21,004 nucleotides of DNA from JBBRUG01 sp038247995. GTDB lineage: Bacteria; Chloroflexota; Chloroflexia; Chloroflexales; Chloroflexaceae. Each line of letters starts with the position of its first letter. Position 1 is the first letter of the stretch. Shown one piece after another: positions 14,152 to 21,004 of the stretch. The notes beneath the pieces were generated by a model. It ran no database searches. It was not told the DNA's origin and saw nothing but the letters and a program-made list of their open reading frames with translations. The DNA lies in assembly GCA_038247995.1 (NCBI GenBank), contig JBBRUG010000063.1:1-21004 (forward strand), given 5' to 3'. Made by a program: the position numbers and the translations under genes.

Positions 14152-14181
14152 ATTCTACTTGATGGGCGTGCGCTGTGTCAA
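14152..14181 (-). promoter_or_regulatory. Sigma-70-type promoter for the small membrane gene
   Basis: On the minus strand a perfect TTGACA (14176-14181) is followed after 18 bp by TAGAAT (14152-14157). The leader would be about 20-25 nt. Confidence 0.65.
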
Positions 14182-14235
14182 TTATTGTGCTTGAGCCTGT
14201 GCCCCGCACAAGTTGTGCAGGGACTCCAGTACTAT

Positions 14236-14263
14236 TTGCGCGATCGTCATGAGGCTCTATAGT
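14236..14263 (+). promoter_or_regulatory. Candidate promoter for the pilin gene
   Basis: TTGCGC (14236-14241), a 16-bp spacer and TATAGT (14258-14263) give a leader of about 40 nt. An alternative -10 TAAAAT lies a few bases downstream. Confidence 0.4.
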
Positions 14264-14311
14264 TAAAATTGTAACATTCTATCCTTCGTTGTAGCTCAGA
14301 AAGGAGATCGT

Positions 14312-14533
14312 ATGCGGCGGCTCTACCCCCAAATTCGCATCCGCGCCGCAGCAGTGTGTCGACACATCCAGGCCTTTGGTATGCGGATGTTCGCTCACGC
14401 CCCCGGTCAAGGACTCGTTGAGTATGGTTTGCTGCTCGTGCTGATTATGGTTGTCTGCGTAGGCATTCTGACCATGGTTGGCCAGACGGTGAGTACAGTC
14501 TGGTACGATAAGATCATCCAGGCCTTCAATTAG
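14312..14533 (+). CDS. Flp-family type IVb pilin
   Basis: This is a 73-residue prepilin. AAGGAG (14301-14306) lies 5 nt before the ATG, fixing the start. The leader is unusually long, about 32 residues and basic (MRRLYPQIRIR...). The processing site reads APG/QGLVEYG: cleavage after Gly32 leaves Glu37 at mature position +5 followed by Tyr, as in Flp pilins. A single hydrophobic helix (about 35-58, LVEYGLLLVLIMVV) follows, giving a mature protein of about 41 residues. Flp pilins are exported and assembled by the Tad system, with processing by a TadV-type peptidase; none of those genes is in the window. The gene has its own promoter and a strong terminator, so it can be expressed as a single-gene unit. 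Confidence 0.88.
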   Translation: MRRLYPQIRIRAAAVCRHIQAFGMRMFAHAPGQGLVEYGLLLVLIMVVCVGILTMVGQTVSTVWYDKIIQAFN

Positions 14534-14571
14534 CGTTTGGTGTTCCGTTTTGTTCTGCTCTTGTTCTCGTG

Positions 14572-14602
14572 CAGGCGCCCAATTGGGCGCCTGTATCTTT
14601 TT
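14572..14602 (+). terminator. Rho-independent terminator of the pilin gene
   Basis: CAGGCGCCC, loop AATT, GGGCGCCTG (14572-14593) is a perfect 9-bp stem followed by TATCTTTTT. It lies about 40 nt after the pilin stop codon. It is the only hairpin in the window with a proper T-run. Confidence 0.9.
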
Positions 14603-14611
14603 GGGCGGCGC

Positions 14612-14639
14612 TTGGCGCAGCCCTATGGCCCGCTACAAT
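14612..14639 (+). promoter_or_regulatory. Orphan promoter-like sequence facing rqcH antisense
   Basis: TTGGCG (14612-14617), 16 bp, TACAAT (14634-14639). It points into the 3' end of rqcH, and no convincing plus-strand gene follows. The segment 14640-14785 otherwise holds an imperfect 30-bp direct repeat (ACCCGGTTGCC at 14656, ACCCGGTTACC at 14686) and short GAGCC/GGCTC hairpins. Confidence 0.3.
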
Positions 14640-14785
14640 GCGCGTTTGCGCCTGGACCCGGTTGCCGATCGGGACTCTTGCGCGAACCCGGTTACCTGAA
14701 AACTTTATGGTAGCGGGCAGCATCATTGAGCCTGGCTCAGGCCGACGCGCGCGCAGCGAGCCACGCGGCTCAGTCGCTCAACGGC

Positions 14786-16636
14786 TCAACCGTGGCGCTC
14801 AGTGATCGAGATCGTCGGCGCCTGGGGCGCTATGCGCAGCGTACGCTCGGCGCGATACGTTACCAACCCCGGTGGGCCATTGGGCACTTTGCGCACCAGG
14901 GCGCGCCGACAGATGTCTACATCGACGGCGGCCTCATTGCGCGCCTGACTAAAGTAGGCGGCCAACCCCGCCGCCTCGGCCAGCGTCGGCTCGGGTATTT
15001 CGCGCCCGCCGCTACGCACAATCACATGCGCGCCGTGAATAGTGCGTACATGCACCCAGAGGTCGTCGGGCCGCCCGATCCGAAACGTAACTTCTTCATT
15101 CTGGCGGGCGCTGCGGCCAATATAGATGTCGAACCCCGCGCTGGAAACCAGATGCAATGGGCGCACTTTCGGCGCCCGACGCTTGCGGCGCGCCGTCGTC
15201 GGGTCGGGATGTTCGCGCAAATACCCCAACTCTTCAGCTTCGAAGGCAATCTGTTCGATCTGGTCGTAGCTGTCGGCCAGTTCCAGCATGCTGGCAAGTT
15301 CATCCAGGCCGGCAAGCTGGGCGTCGGCGGTGGTCAGGCGTTCGGGCAGGCCCGCGATGGCGCTTTTGGCTTTATCGTAGGCTTTGAAACGCTCTTGCGC
15401 TTGATCGACGGCGTTACGCCGCGGATCGAGGCTGATTGTGCGCTCCTCAACGGTCAGGCTAGCCTGGCCTGGGCGCACTTCGTGCAGAAAGGCGAAGATC
15501 ATCTCGCCCTCCCAGCGCAGCGTCTCCAATTCTTGCGCCTTCGCCAACTCTCCGGCGATCTGATCACGGCGTCGGCTGAGCCGCGTGCGGGCGGCGTTGA
15601 ACTGCTGCTGGATCGCGCCCCGCCGCTGACTGTGGCCCGAGACCGCTTCGCGGGCGCGGTAAAACTGTTCCAACGCGGCGCTGATCCCGGGTTGCGGTGT
15701 TGCCGCGGGGAGGTGGGTGAGTTGGTATGGGGCGAAGGCCGTCGGTGCAGTTGGATCGCCGGCGACACTTGGCGCAGGCGGATCGGTATAAAGCTCACGC
15801 AGCCGGGCGGCGACGGTATAAAATGGCAGCGGCTCATCGCAGCGCGCCGCCGGGCGCCCAAGCGCGCGAAAGACTATTTCGCGCGCGGCCTGCGGGGAGA
15901 CGCCGGCATAGGTGGCCACCAATCCTTTGGCGAGGTCGCCGGTTTTTTCAGCGCACAAAGCCTCGATCCCGGCCGCCGTCGCCTGACGTGGATCGCGCTT
16001 CTCCTGCGGCGGCGGCACTTCATAGACGTGGCGCGGTAAAATGACCCGGCTGCTCATCCGCGGTGTGACGCGCTTGATGCTGTCGAGAATAAGATTATTG
16101 TCATCGACAAGAATGATGTTACTGCGCCGATCCTGTGGCTCGATGATTAAATCGCAGTGCAGCAAATCGGGCGCCGCCGGGCGGTTGTGGAGCGCCTCCA
16201 GTAGTTCGGCATCCTCGGCGGCAGCCTCGTCGGTCGGCAATGGCGCATCAAATTGCTCGCGTTGCTCAGCGTCGGCATCGGTCGGCGGCGCATTGCGGTT
16301 GCGCGACTCAGGGCGTTTGACTATACTAAGCACAATGATTCGTTCAAGCGCCGGTTGCTCAACGGCGCGCACCACACCGCCGAGCACATACTTGCGCAGC
16401 AGCAAGAGCAACGGCGAATCGTGATCCACGCCCCGTGTGAGCCGTGCCTGCACCAGATTCACCCGTGCGTGTTGCGGGTCAGCCGACGCGATTAACTGAT
16501 GGCGCCGGCCGCGGGCATATACTTCCAGGCCAATACTCAGCGGGCCGACGAGCAGTACGCGCTGCACGCGCCCTCCCACGAGCGTTTCACGGAGTTCATC
16601 GGCAACGGCCGTAAGCGTTAGTGCATCAAAATACAT
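14786..16636 (-). CDS. rqcH: NFACT-family ribosome quality control protein RqcH
   Basis: This is a 616-residue protein. Residues 1-210 are the NFACT-N domain, starting MYFDALTLTAVADEL. About 215-340 is a helical region, 340-470 a coiled-coil arm, and 500-605 the NFACT-R domain (IYIGRSARQNEEVTFR at 505-519, DDLWVHV at 524-530, GAHVIVR at 535-541). RqcH binds stalled 50S-peptidyl-tRNA and recruits tRNA-Ala to add C-terminal alanine tails; it was formerly annotated as fibronectin-binding protein A. The Asp-Arg pair needed for tailing in Bacillus appears as Glu98-Arg99. An acidic, low-complexity insert lies at about 117-150. The start codon is only 18 nt from that of the divergent gmk, so its promoter must lie in or near the gmk 5' end. 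Confidence 0.92.
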   Translation of the reverse strand: MYFDALTLTAVADELRETLVGGRVQRVLLVGPLSIGLEVYARGRRHQLIASADPQHARVNLVQARLTRGVDHDSPLLLLLRKYVLGGVVRAVEQPALERIIVLSIVKRPESRNRNAPPTDADAEQREQFDAPLPTDEAAAEDAELLEALHNRPAAPDLLHCDLIIEPQDRRSNIILVDDNNLILDSIKRVTPRMSSRVILPRHVYEVPPPQEKRDPRQATAAGIEALCAEKTGDLAKGLVATYAGVSPQAAREIVFRALGRPAARCDEPLPFYTVAARLRELYTDPPAPSVAGDPTAPTAFAPYQLTHLPAATPQPGISAALEQFYRAREAVSGHSQRRGAIQQQFNAARTRLSRRRDQIAGELAKAQELETLRWEGEMIFAFLHEVRPGQASLTVEERTISLDPRRNAVDQAQERFKAYDKAKSAIAGLPERLTTADAQLAGLDELASMLELADSYDQIEQIAFEAEELGYLREHPDPTTARRKRRAPKVRPLHLVSSAGFDIYIGRSARQNEEVTFRIGRPDDLWVHVRTIHGAHVIVRSGGREIPEPTLAEAAGLAAYFSQARNEAAVDVDICRRALVRKVPNGPPGLVTYRAERTLRIAPQAPTISITERHG

Positions 16637-16654
16637 AGTACGTATAAGGATACC

Positions 16655-17287
16655 ATGACGACGCGTGAGTTAAACCCGCTTTTGTCCGGCGAGCCGGCGC
16701 TACCCCTGCTCGTAGTGATCTCCGGCCCGTCGGGCGTCGGCAAAGACGCGGTGCTGATGCGAATGCGCGAACTGGCCTTCCCGTTCCATTTTGTCGTTAC
16801 GGCCAACAGTCGGCCGATGCGTCCCGGCGAAATCGCTGGTTATGACTACCATTTCGTAACCAGCGAGCGCTTCGAGCAGATGATCCGCGACGACGAATTG
16901 CTCGAATGGGCCGAAGTTTACGGCCAGTATAAAGGCATTCCTAAGTCGGAGGTGCGTCAGGCGATGGCCAGTGGTCGCGATGTGATTCTGCGCATTAATG
17001 TTGATGGCGCGGAAACGCTCAGGCGGATCGCGCCGGAGGCCGTGTTTATCTTCCTCGCTCCGGCAAATATGGATGAGTTACGCCGGCGACTGACCTTACG
17101 CCGCACCGAGAGCGGGCGCGAGATTGCAACCCGCCTGAATGTCGCGGCGCATGAACTGGAGCAGGCCCGGCTTTTCGATTATGTCGTAATCAACCACGAG
17201 GCGCGTCTGGATGAAGCTGTCGGCCAGGTGCGGGCGATTATTGCCGCCGAGAAGCAGCGCATCTATCCGCGGCGGGTGGTGCTGTAA
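16655..17287 (+). CDS. gmk: Guanylate kinase
   Basis: This is a 210-residue cytoplasmic enzyme phosphorylating GMP to GDP with ATP. The P-loop is GPSGVGKD (24-31). The GMP-binding part reads SRPMRPGE (52-59) and YDYHF (63-67). The core strand reads INVDGAETLRR (114-124), where most members have IDVQGA, so the aspartate is Asn here. The lid carries LRRTES (148-153), and Arg at about 160 follows. Its length is typical. AAGGA (16646-16650) lies 4 nt before the ATG. The changed aspartate and the GQYKGIP stretch in place of the usual YGT mean it could be a divergent paralogue; a second gmk elsewhere in the genome is possible. It begins 18 nt from the divergent rqcH. Confidence 0.88.
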   Translation: MTTRELNPLLSGEPALPLLVVISGPSGVGKDAVLMRMRELAFPFHFVVTANSRPMRPGEIAGYDYHFVTSERFEQMIRDDELLEWAEVYGQYKGIPKSEVRQAMASGRDVILRINVDGAETLRRIAPEAVFIFLAPANMDELRRRLTLRRTESGREIATRLNVAAHELEQARLFDYVVINHEARLDEAVGQVRAIIAAEKQRIYPRRVVL

Positions 17288-17422
17288 GGCAAGGTTTCAG
17301 GCGGCAGAAAGCAGGCGGCCGGCTTCGCGCACCAAGCGGCGCTGCCGGTAACGATTGTAATGTTGCCCGAAATCTTGGCTCAATCCAGACGTCGGACTCA
17401 GAAGCTAGAATGCAGGATTCCT

Positions 17423-17977
17423 ATGGCAACCATCCAAGAACAGCTCACAGCCGACCTGAAAGTGGCGCTGAAGGCCGGCGAGAAAGCGCGCGTCGAGACG
17501 ATCCGCACCGCTCGTGCAGCGCTGCAAAGTGCCCAACTCGAAGCGGCGAAACAGCGCTACGATACGGCGGCGCGTGCGATCGAGGCCGCGCATGCTCAGG
17601 ATGCGGCGGCGCGTGAGGCGGCGCTGGCCGGTATCTCCGCTGATGCCCACGAACCGTTGGACGATGGCGCCCAAGCAGCGGTAATCAGCAAGGAGATTAA
17701 GCGGCGGCATGAGTCGGCTGAGATGTACCACAAAGGTAATCGGCCTGAACTCGCCGCTAAAGAAGAGGCCGAGGCGGCAGTGCTGGAAGCCTATTTACCG
17801 AAAATGCTCGGCGCCGATGAGCTTCGGCCGGTTGTTGCCGCCCTGATCGCTGAACTCGGGCTGAGTGGCCCGTCGGCGATGGGTAAACTGATGCCGACTC
17901 TGATCGAGCGCTTTAAAGGCCAGGCTGAAAGCCGTGTCTTGAGTCAGGTGGCCCGTGAATTGCTATCGAGTGGCTGA
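17423..17977 (+). CDS. yqeY: GatB/YqeY-domain protein
   Basis: This is a 184-residue cytoplasmic protein. The ATG at 17423 is preferred because AGGA lies 5 nt upstream and the protein then begins as the family does (MATIQEQLTADLKVALKAGE); an in-frame ATG at 17360 would add 21 unlike residues. Conserved blocks are EIKRRHES (91-98), YHKGNRPELAAKEEAE (102-117), YLPKML (124-129) and MGKLMP (153-158). The family resembles the tail domain of GatB, the tRNA-dependent amidotransferase subunit. Its function is not settled. Members usually have about 150 residues; the extra length is an Ala-rich helix-forming insert at about 45-78. It lies 135 bp after gmk and may be read through from it. Confidence 0.88.
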   Translation: MATIQEQLTADLKVALKAGEKARVETIRTARAALQSAQLEAAKQRYDTAARAIEAAHAQDAAAREAALAGISADAHEPLDDGAQAAVISKEIKRRHESAEMYHKGNRPELAAKEEAEAAVLEAYLPKMLGADELRPVVAALIAELGLSGPSAMGKLMPTLIERFKGQAESRVLSQVARELLSSG

Positions 17978-17983
17978 CGCCGA

Positions 17984-18013
17984 TTGACTGTCTGCGAGTC
18001 GATCAGCCATAAT
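17984..18013 (+). promoter_or_regulatory. Sigma-70-type promoter for pgpH
   Basis: TTGACT (17984-17989), 18 bp, CATAAT (18008-18013), just after the yqeY stop codon. It predicts a leader of about 60 nt. A second -10-like TATAAC lies at 18062. Confidence 0.5.
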
Positions 18014-18080
18014 TCGCGTTCTCAGCGCTCAGGCAGCACATTTCCAGCCTCAGGCGTCAAGTATAACATGTGGTGAACCT

Positions 18081-20276
18081 ATGAATTTTATGCGCCGTAC
18101 CTGGATGCCGGGGCTCTCGTCTACACGTACACCGCATCCGATCGCAGGGATGAGTCGGCGCGTTCGTTTGGGGATTACGCTTGAGGCGCTCTTGCTCTGG
18201 GTCGGCATCTGGGCCGCGCTGACGCTGAGTTTGCCCGGCGAGTACGGGCGCCTGGAGGTAGGCCAACCAAGCCCGCTGACTATTCAAGCGCCGCGGAATG
18301 TGACGTATGTCAGTGAGTTGCTTACCGCCGAACGGCAGGCTCAGGCCGAGAATAACCCCGACAATATTATTTACAACCAGGACCCGGCCATTCCTGGGGA
18401 ACAACTGCGCGCTCTGATTGCTTTGCTCGATACGATCTCCGATGTTCGTCAGGCGCCGACACTGACGCGCGACGAGCGCCTTGCCCGACTGGTGGAGCTA
18501 CCCAGCGCGACGGTGACGATCTCGGAGCAACAGGCCGAACTGATCCTCAACCTTGATGATCCAACCTGGAATGATCTTCGCCTGCAGATCGTTGGGCTCT
18601 ACAATCGGGCGATCGAACGCTACGATTATGCGATTGATGAACGCGGACTGGCCCAGTTACGTGAGCGTTGGCTGACCTTCTGGCTTGCGACAACGAATCT
18701 TTCGCCCGACGAGCGCGGGCTTGCTCAGTTTTTCGCCGAAGCATTCCTGCGGATCAATCGTACGGTCGATGATGCAGCGACGCTGGAGCGGCGTCGGATC
18801 GCCCGCGAGGAGGTACAATCCCAGCAAGTGACGGTACTAGCCGGCGAAAATATTGTGCGTGTCGGCGAAATTGTGCGCCCGGAGACGATCGAAAAGCTTC
18901 AGCAAACCGGCGCCCTGCCGCGCCCGCTTGGGTGGCCCGGTATTCTCGGGCGCGGGTTGCTCGCGGCCTTGCTGGCAGGTGGGTTTATCGGCTACACGCT
19001 GATCTTTCAGCCGCTGCTGGCCTATCAGACGCGTAGTTTGCTCGTGGTTGTCGGCCTGCTGGTGATCACGCTGATTGCCGCCCGGTTGATGTTGCCCGTG
19101 CTGCGTGAATGGCCGATCGCATTTCCGCTGGCCACCGTAGCGATCATTATCGCTGTGGTCTTTAATGGGCGCTTGAGTCTGGCGGCAGCCTTGCTCATGG
19201 GGGTGGCAATCGGCGTAATGGCCGATAATGATCTGACCCTGGCTACAACTTTATTGGCGAGTTGTGGGGTGGCGACCTTTGTGGCTCGGAGTGCGGATCG
19301 CTTGCTCACATTTTTGCTCGCCGGCTTGGCGGTTGCCATGGCGATCTGGTTTGGGTTTACCGCTTTCTGGCTCATTGATCGCCCCGATATCAGTTTTGAT
19401 GCGTTTGGCCCGGTGTTGTTACCGGCCCTGCTCTTTTCCGCAATGAACGGGGCGCTGTCGGCAATCCTGGCCCTGGGCCTGTTTAACCTGTTTAGCCGTG
19501 TGGCCGGCCAGGTTACGCCATTGCAACTCATGGAACTGGCGCATCCCAACCAGCCGCTATTGCGCAAGCTCATTCGCGAAGCGCCCGGCTCCTATTACCA
19601 TAGCGTGAATGTAGGTAACCTCGCCGAGGCCGCTGCCGAGAAGCTCGGCGCCGATGCCCTGTTGCTCCGTGTGGCAGCCTACTACCACGATATCGGCAAA
19701 ACGATTCGGCCCTACTTTTTCACCGACAACCAGGTCGGTCGCGAGAATGTCCATAGCGACCTCGACCCGCAGACGAGTGCGCAAATCATTGTCGATCATG
19801 TGCGTGAAGGCGTGAAAATGGCGCGCGCCGCCGGGTTGCCCCAGCAGATCATCGATTTTATCGCTACGCATCATGGCACCGGCGTGCTCAAGCACTTCTA
19901 TCAGCAGGCGCTCCAGGAGCAAGACAGCGTCGATATCAACGATTTCCGCTACCCCGGCCCACGCCCCAAAACTCGCGAACAGGCCATTCTGATGCTCGCC
20001 GACTCGGTTGAGGCGACTGTACGCTCAAAAGCTCAGAACGGCAAACTACTCTCCGCGCACTCCGATGAAGAAGCGCGTAATGGCGCAAACGGGGGCGCTC
20101 AGACGCTCGAAGATCTGGTGCAGTCGATCATCGACCTGCGTGTTCGTGAGGGCGAGCTCGACGATGCACCGCTCACGATGCGCGAACTCGCCCAGATTCG
20201 CCAGGTGTTCGTGATCAGCTTACAAAGTATCTACCACCCGCGCACCGACTACGCCCCTCAGGTAATGAAGTCGTGA
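18081..20276 (+). CDS. pgpH: 7TM-HD family c-di-AMP phosphodiesterase PgpH
   Basis: This is a 731-residue membrane enzyme. One helix (about 31-50) leads to an extracytoplasmic 7TMR-HDED-type domain (about 51-280, with ENNPDNIIYNQDP). A bundle of membrane helices spans about 285-480, and the cytoplasmic HD domain lies at about 490-720. Metal-site residues can be read: His507 (YYHSVNVGN), His536-Asp537 (YYHDIGK), His558 (NVHSDL), His597-His598 (ATHHGTG) and Asp641 (LADSVEA). PgpH hydrolyses cyclic di-AMP to pApA, which affects osmotic balance and cell-wall control. GGTGA precedes the ATG; later ATGs at residues 4, 9 and 24 are possible. The usual partners phoH and ybeY are not next to it. Its stop is 7 bp from that of the convergent tsaD. 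Confidence 0.92.
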   Translation: MNFMRRTWMPGLSSTRTPHPIAGMSRRVRLGITLEALLLWVGIWAALTLSLPGEYGRLEVGQPSPLTIQAPRNVTYVSELLTAERQAQAENNPDNIIYNQDPAIPGEQLRALIALLDTISDVRQAPTLTRDERLARLVELPSATVTISEQQAELILNLDDPTWNDLRLQIVGLYNRAIERYDYAIDERGLAQLRERWLTFWLATTNLSPDERGLAQFFAEAFLRINRTVDDAATLERRRIAREEVQSQQVTVLAGENIVRVGEIVRPETIEKLQQTGALPRPLGWPGILGRGLLAALLAGGFIGYTLIFQPLLAYQTRSLLVVVGLLVITLIAARLMLPVLREWPIAFPLATVAIIIAVVFNGRLSLAAALLMGVAIGVMADNDLTLATTLLASCGVATFVARSADRLLTFLLAGLAVAMAIWFGFTAFWLIDRPDISFDAFGPVLLPALLFSAMNGALSAILALGLFNLFSRVAGQVTPLQLMELAHPNQPLLRKLIREAPGSYYHSVNVGNLAEAAAEKLGADALLLRVAAYYHDIGKTIRPYFFTDNQVGRENVHSDLDPQTSAQIIVDHVREGVKMARAAGLPQQIIDFIATHHGTGVLKHFYQQALQEQDSVDINDFRYPGPRPKTREQAILMLADSVEATVRSKAQNGKLLSAHSDEEARNGANGGAQTLEDLVQSIIDLRVREGELDDAPLTMRELAQIRQVFVISLQSIYHPRTDYAPQVMKS

Positions 20277-20283
20277 TGCCGTG

Positions 20284-21004
20284 CTAGGCCCCCAACCGCA
20301 GGCTCGGGTGTACGTCCAGACTCCAATCGTGTTGGAGGCCTGAGCCGAAGCGATAAAACCCCGCTGCCGCGATCATGGCCGCGTTGTCGGTACACAGGCT
20401 GAGCGGCGGAGCGTGTACTGGTACATCGGCGCGGCGGCGGAGTTCTTCACGCAGGCGCGTGTTGGCTGCCACCCCGCCCGCCAGCAGAATCGCTGTTGCC
20501 CCATATTGCCGCGCCGCATCCACGGTTTTCGACACCAACACATCCACCACCGACTCCTGGAAGGCATGCGCCGTCTGAGCGACAAAGGCCGGATCGAGCG
20601 GGAGGGGCGTCTGGGGGGTGGCGGCGGTTTGATCAACCTTCCGCCCACGCGTCGTCACGACCCGGGCGGCTTGCTGTTGGCGCTCTTGCACCCGGTGCAG
20701 CACTGCCGTTTTCAGGCCGCTGAACGAAAAATCGTAGCTGTCCCGTAGCCAGGCCCGTGGCAGTACGCCCCCGCCGGCCGCAACCCCCTGCGCGATCTGC
20801 TGGATCGCCGGGCCGCCGGGGTAGCCCAACCCCAAAATACGCGCCACCTTGTCGAAGGCTTCGCCCACCGCATCGTCACGAGTTTGCCCCAGAATGCTGT
20901 AATCGCCGTGGCCGCGCAATAACGCCAGCAACGTGTGCCCGCCCGAGACGACCAGGGCGATCAGGGGAAACTCCGGTAAAGCTGGGGGAATGGGGGAATG
21001 GGGG
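20284..21004 (-). CDS. tsaD: tRNA t6A threonylcarbamoyltransferase TsaD (3' part, runs off window)
   Basis: The reading frame stays open to the window edge at 21004, so the N-terminus, including the HxxxH metal motif, is outside. Visible blocks are FPLIALVVSGGHT, DDAVGEAFDKVARILGLGYPGGP, DFSFSGLKTAV, GGVAANTRLRE and CTDNAAMIAAAG, all diagnostic for TsaD (Kae1/YgjD). With TsaB and TsaE it transfers the threonylcarbamoyl group to A37 of ANN-decoding tRNAs in the cytoplasm. Just before the SGGHT block, a proline-rich stretch (PHSPIPPALPEF) is coded by an 8-bp microsatellite, where other members have a short loop. An extra Gln/Thr-rich stretch follows the SGLK block (RKVDQTAATPQTPLPLD). A TTG near 20931 is not the real start. 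Confidence 0.95.
   Translation of the reverse strand, partial: PHSPIPPALPEFPLIALVVSGGHTLLALLRGHGDYSILGQTRDDAVGEAFDKVARILGLGYPGGPAIQQIAQGVAAGGGVLPRAWLRDSYDFSFSGLKTAVLHRVQERQQQAARVVTTRGRKVDQTAATPQTPLPLDPAFVAQTAHAFQESVVDVLVSKTVDAARQYGATAILLAGGVAANTRLREELRRRADVPVHAPPLSLCTDNAAMIAAAGFYRFGSGLQHDWSLDVHPSLRLGA
20984..21004. repeat. 8-bp microsatellite GGGGGAAT inside tsaD
   Basis: Two full units and a third GGGGG reach the window edge (20984-21004, plus strand). The repeat lies in the tsaD coding region, and because the unit is 8 bp each gain or loss of one copy would shift the reading frame. More copies may lie beyond the edge. Confidence 0.8.

Noticed and set aside
14569..14805. Small frame after the pilin gene
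   Set aside because: It begins on the terminator hairpin and lacks a Shine-Dalgarno sequence.
14726..16039. 437-residue open frame on the plus strand
   Set aside because: It is antisense to rqcH, whose domains are clear; long antisense frames are expected in GC-rich coding DNA, and the composition is not protein-like.
20929..20931. TTG as the start of tsaD
   Set aside because: The frame continues upstream with the conserved FPLIALVVSGGHT block to the window edge, so the real start is outside.

Overview
The window is GC-rich and looks like a chromosome segment of a bacterium of the phylum Chloroflexota, probably class Chloroflexia. That placement is inferred, not proven. It rests on the combination of a CHAT-like/LysM/deacetylase fusion, a CapA-type protein with an FGYPIS...VQYFERARFE repeat, an LCP protein with an N-terminal zinc finger, proline/threonine-rich 'PTPTP' linkers, and a guanylate kinase, YqeY, PgpH and TsaD neighbourhood. 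No rRNA, tRNA, CRISPR array, phage gene or transposase was seen.

Layout. Positions 1-287 hold three 38-bp tandem repeats, a small palindrome and a promoter. Positions 288-13273 carry seven genes whose products all appear to be exported or membrane-anchored: a CHAT-like/TM/LysM/NodB deacetylase, a CapA-family protein, a phosphodiester-glycosidase-like protein, a zinc-finger LCP protein, an S9 serine peptidase, a five-copy Gmad2-like adhesin-type protein and a lipoprotein of unknown function. Positions 13378-14533 hold three small genes: apaG, an 82-residue membrane protein and a lone Flp-type pilin with its own promoter and terminator. Positions 14786-21004 hold housekeeping genes: rqcH (rescue of stalled ribosomes), gmk (GMP to GDP), a YqeY-family gene, pgpH (c-di-AMP turnover) and the 3' part of tsaD (tRNA t6A), which runs off the window end.

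Organisation. Fifteen genes show eleven strand switches out of fourteen junctions, so most are single-gene transcription units. Five of the six convergent junctions hold strong inverted repeats and the sixth is only 7 bp long. The divergent junctions lack such repeats and hold promoters. Two divergent junctions (4889-5043 and 7645-7852, or from 7639 with the chosen start) share a design of back-to-back extended -10 elements that overlap each other's -35 region. Several other genes use TTGACA-like promoters with an 18-bp spacer.

How the genes may work together. The first 13 kb could serve cell-envelope building and remodelling: deacetylation of a glycan, polymer handling by CapA, attachment of glycopolymers by LCP, removal of sugar-phosphodiester caps, and proteolysis. 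This is inference from family membership; the genes are not co-transcribed. The most unusual items are the degenerate caspase-like (CHAT) domain fused to a LysM/NodB enzyme, a 194-bp MITE-like element inserted in a tandem palindromic repeat, a repeat that supplies the stop codons of two convergent genes, and an 8-bp microsatellite inside tsaD.
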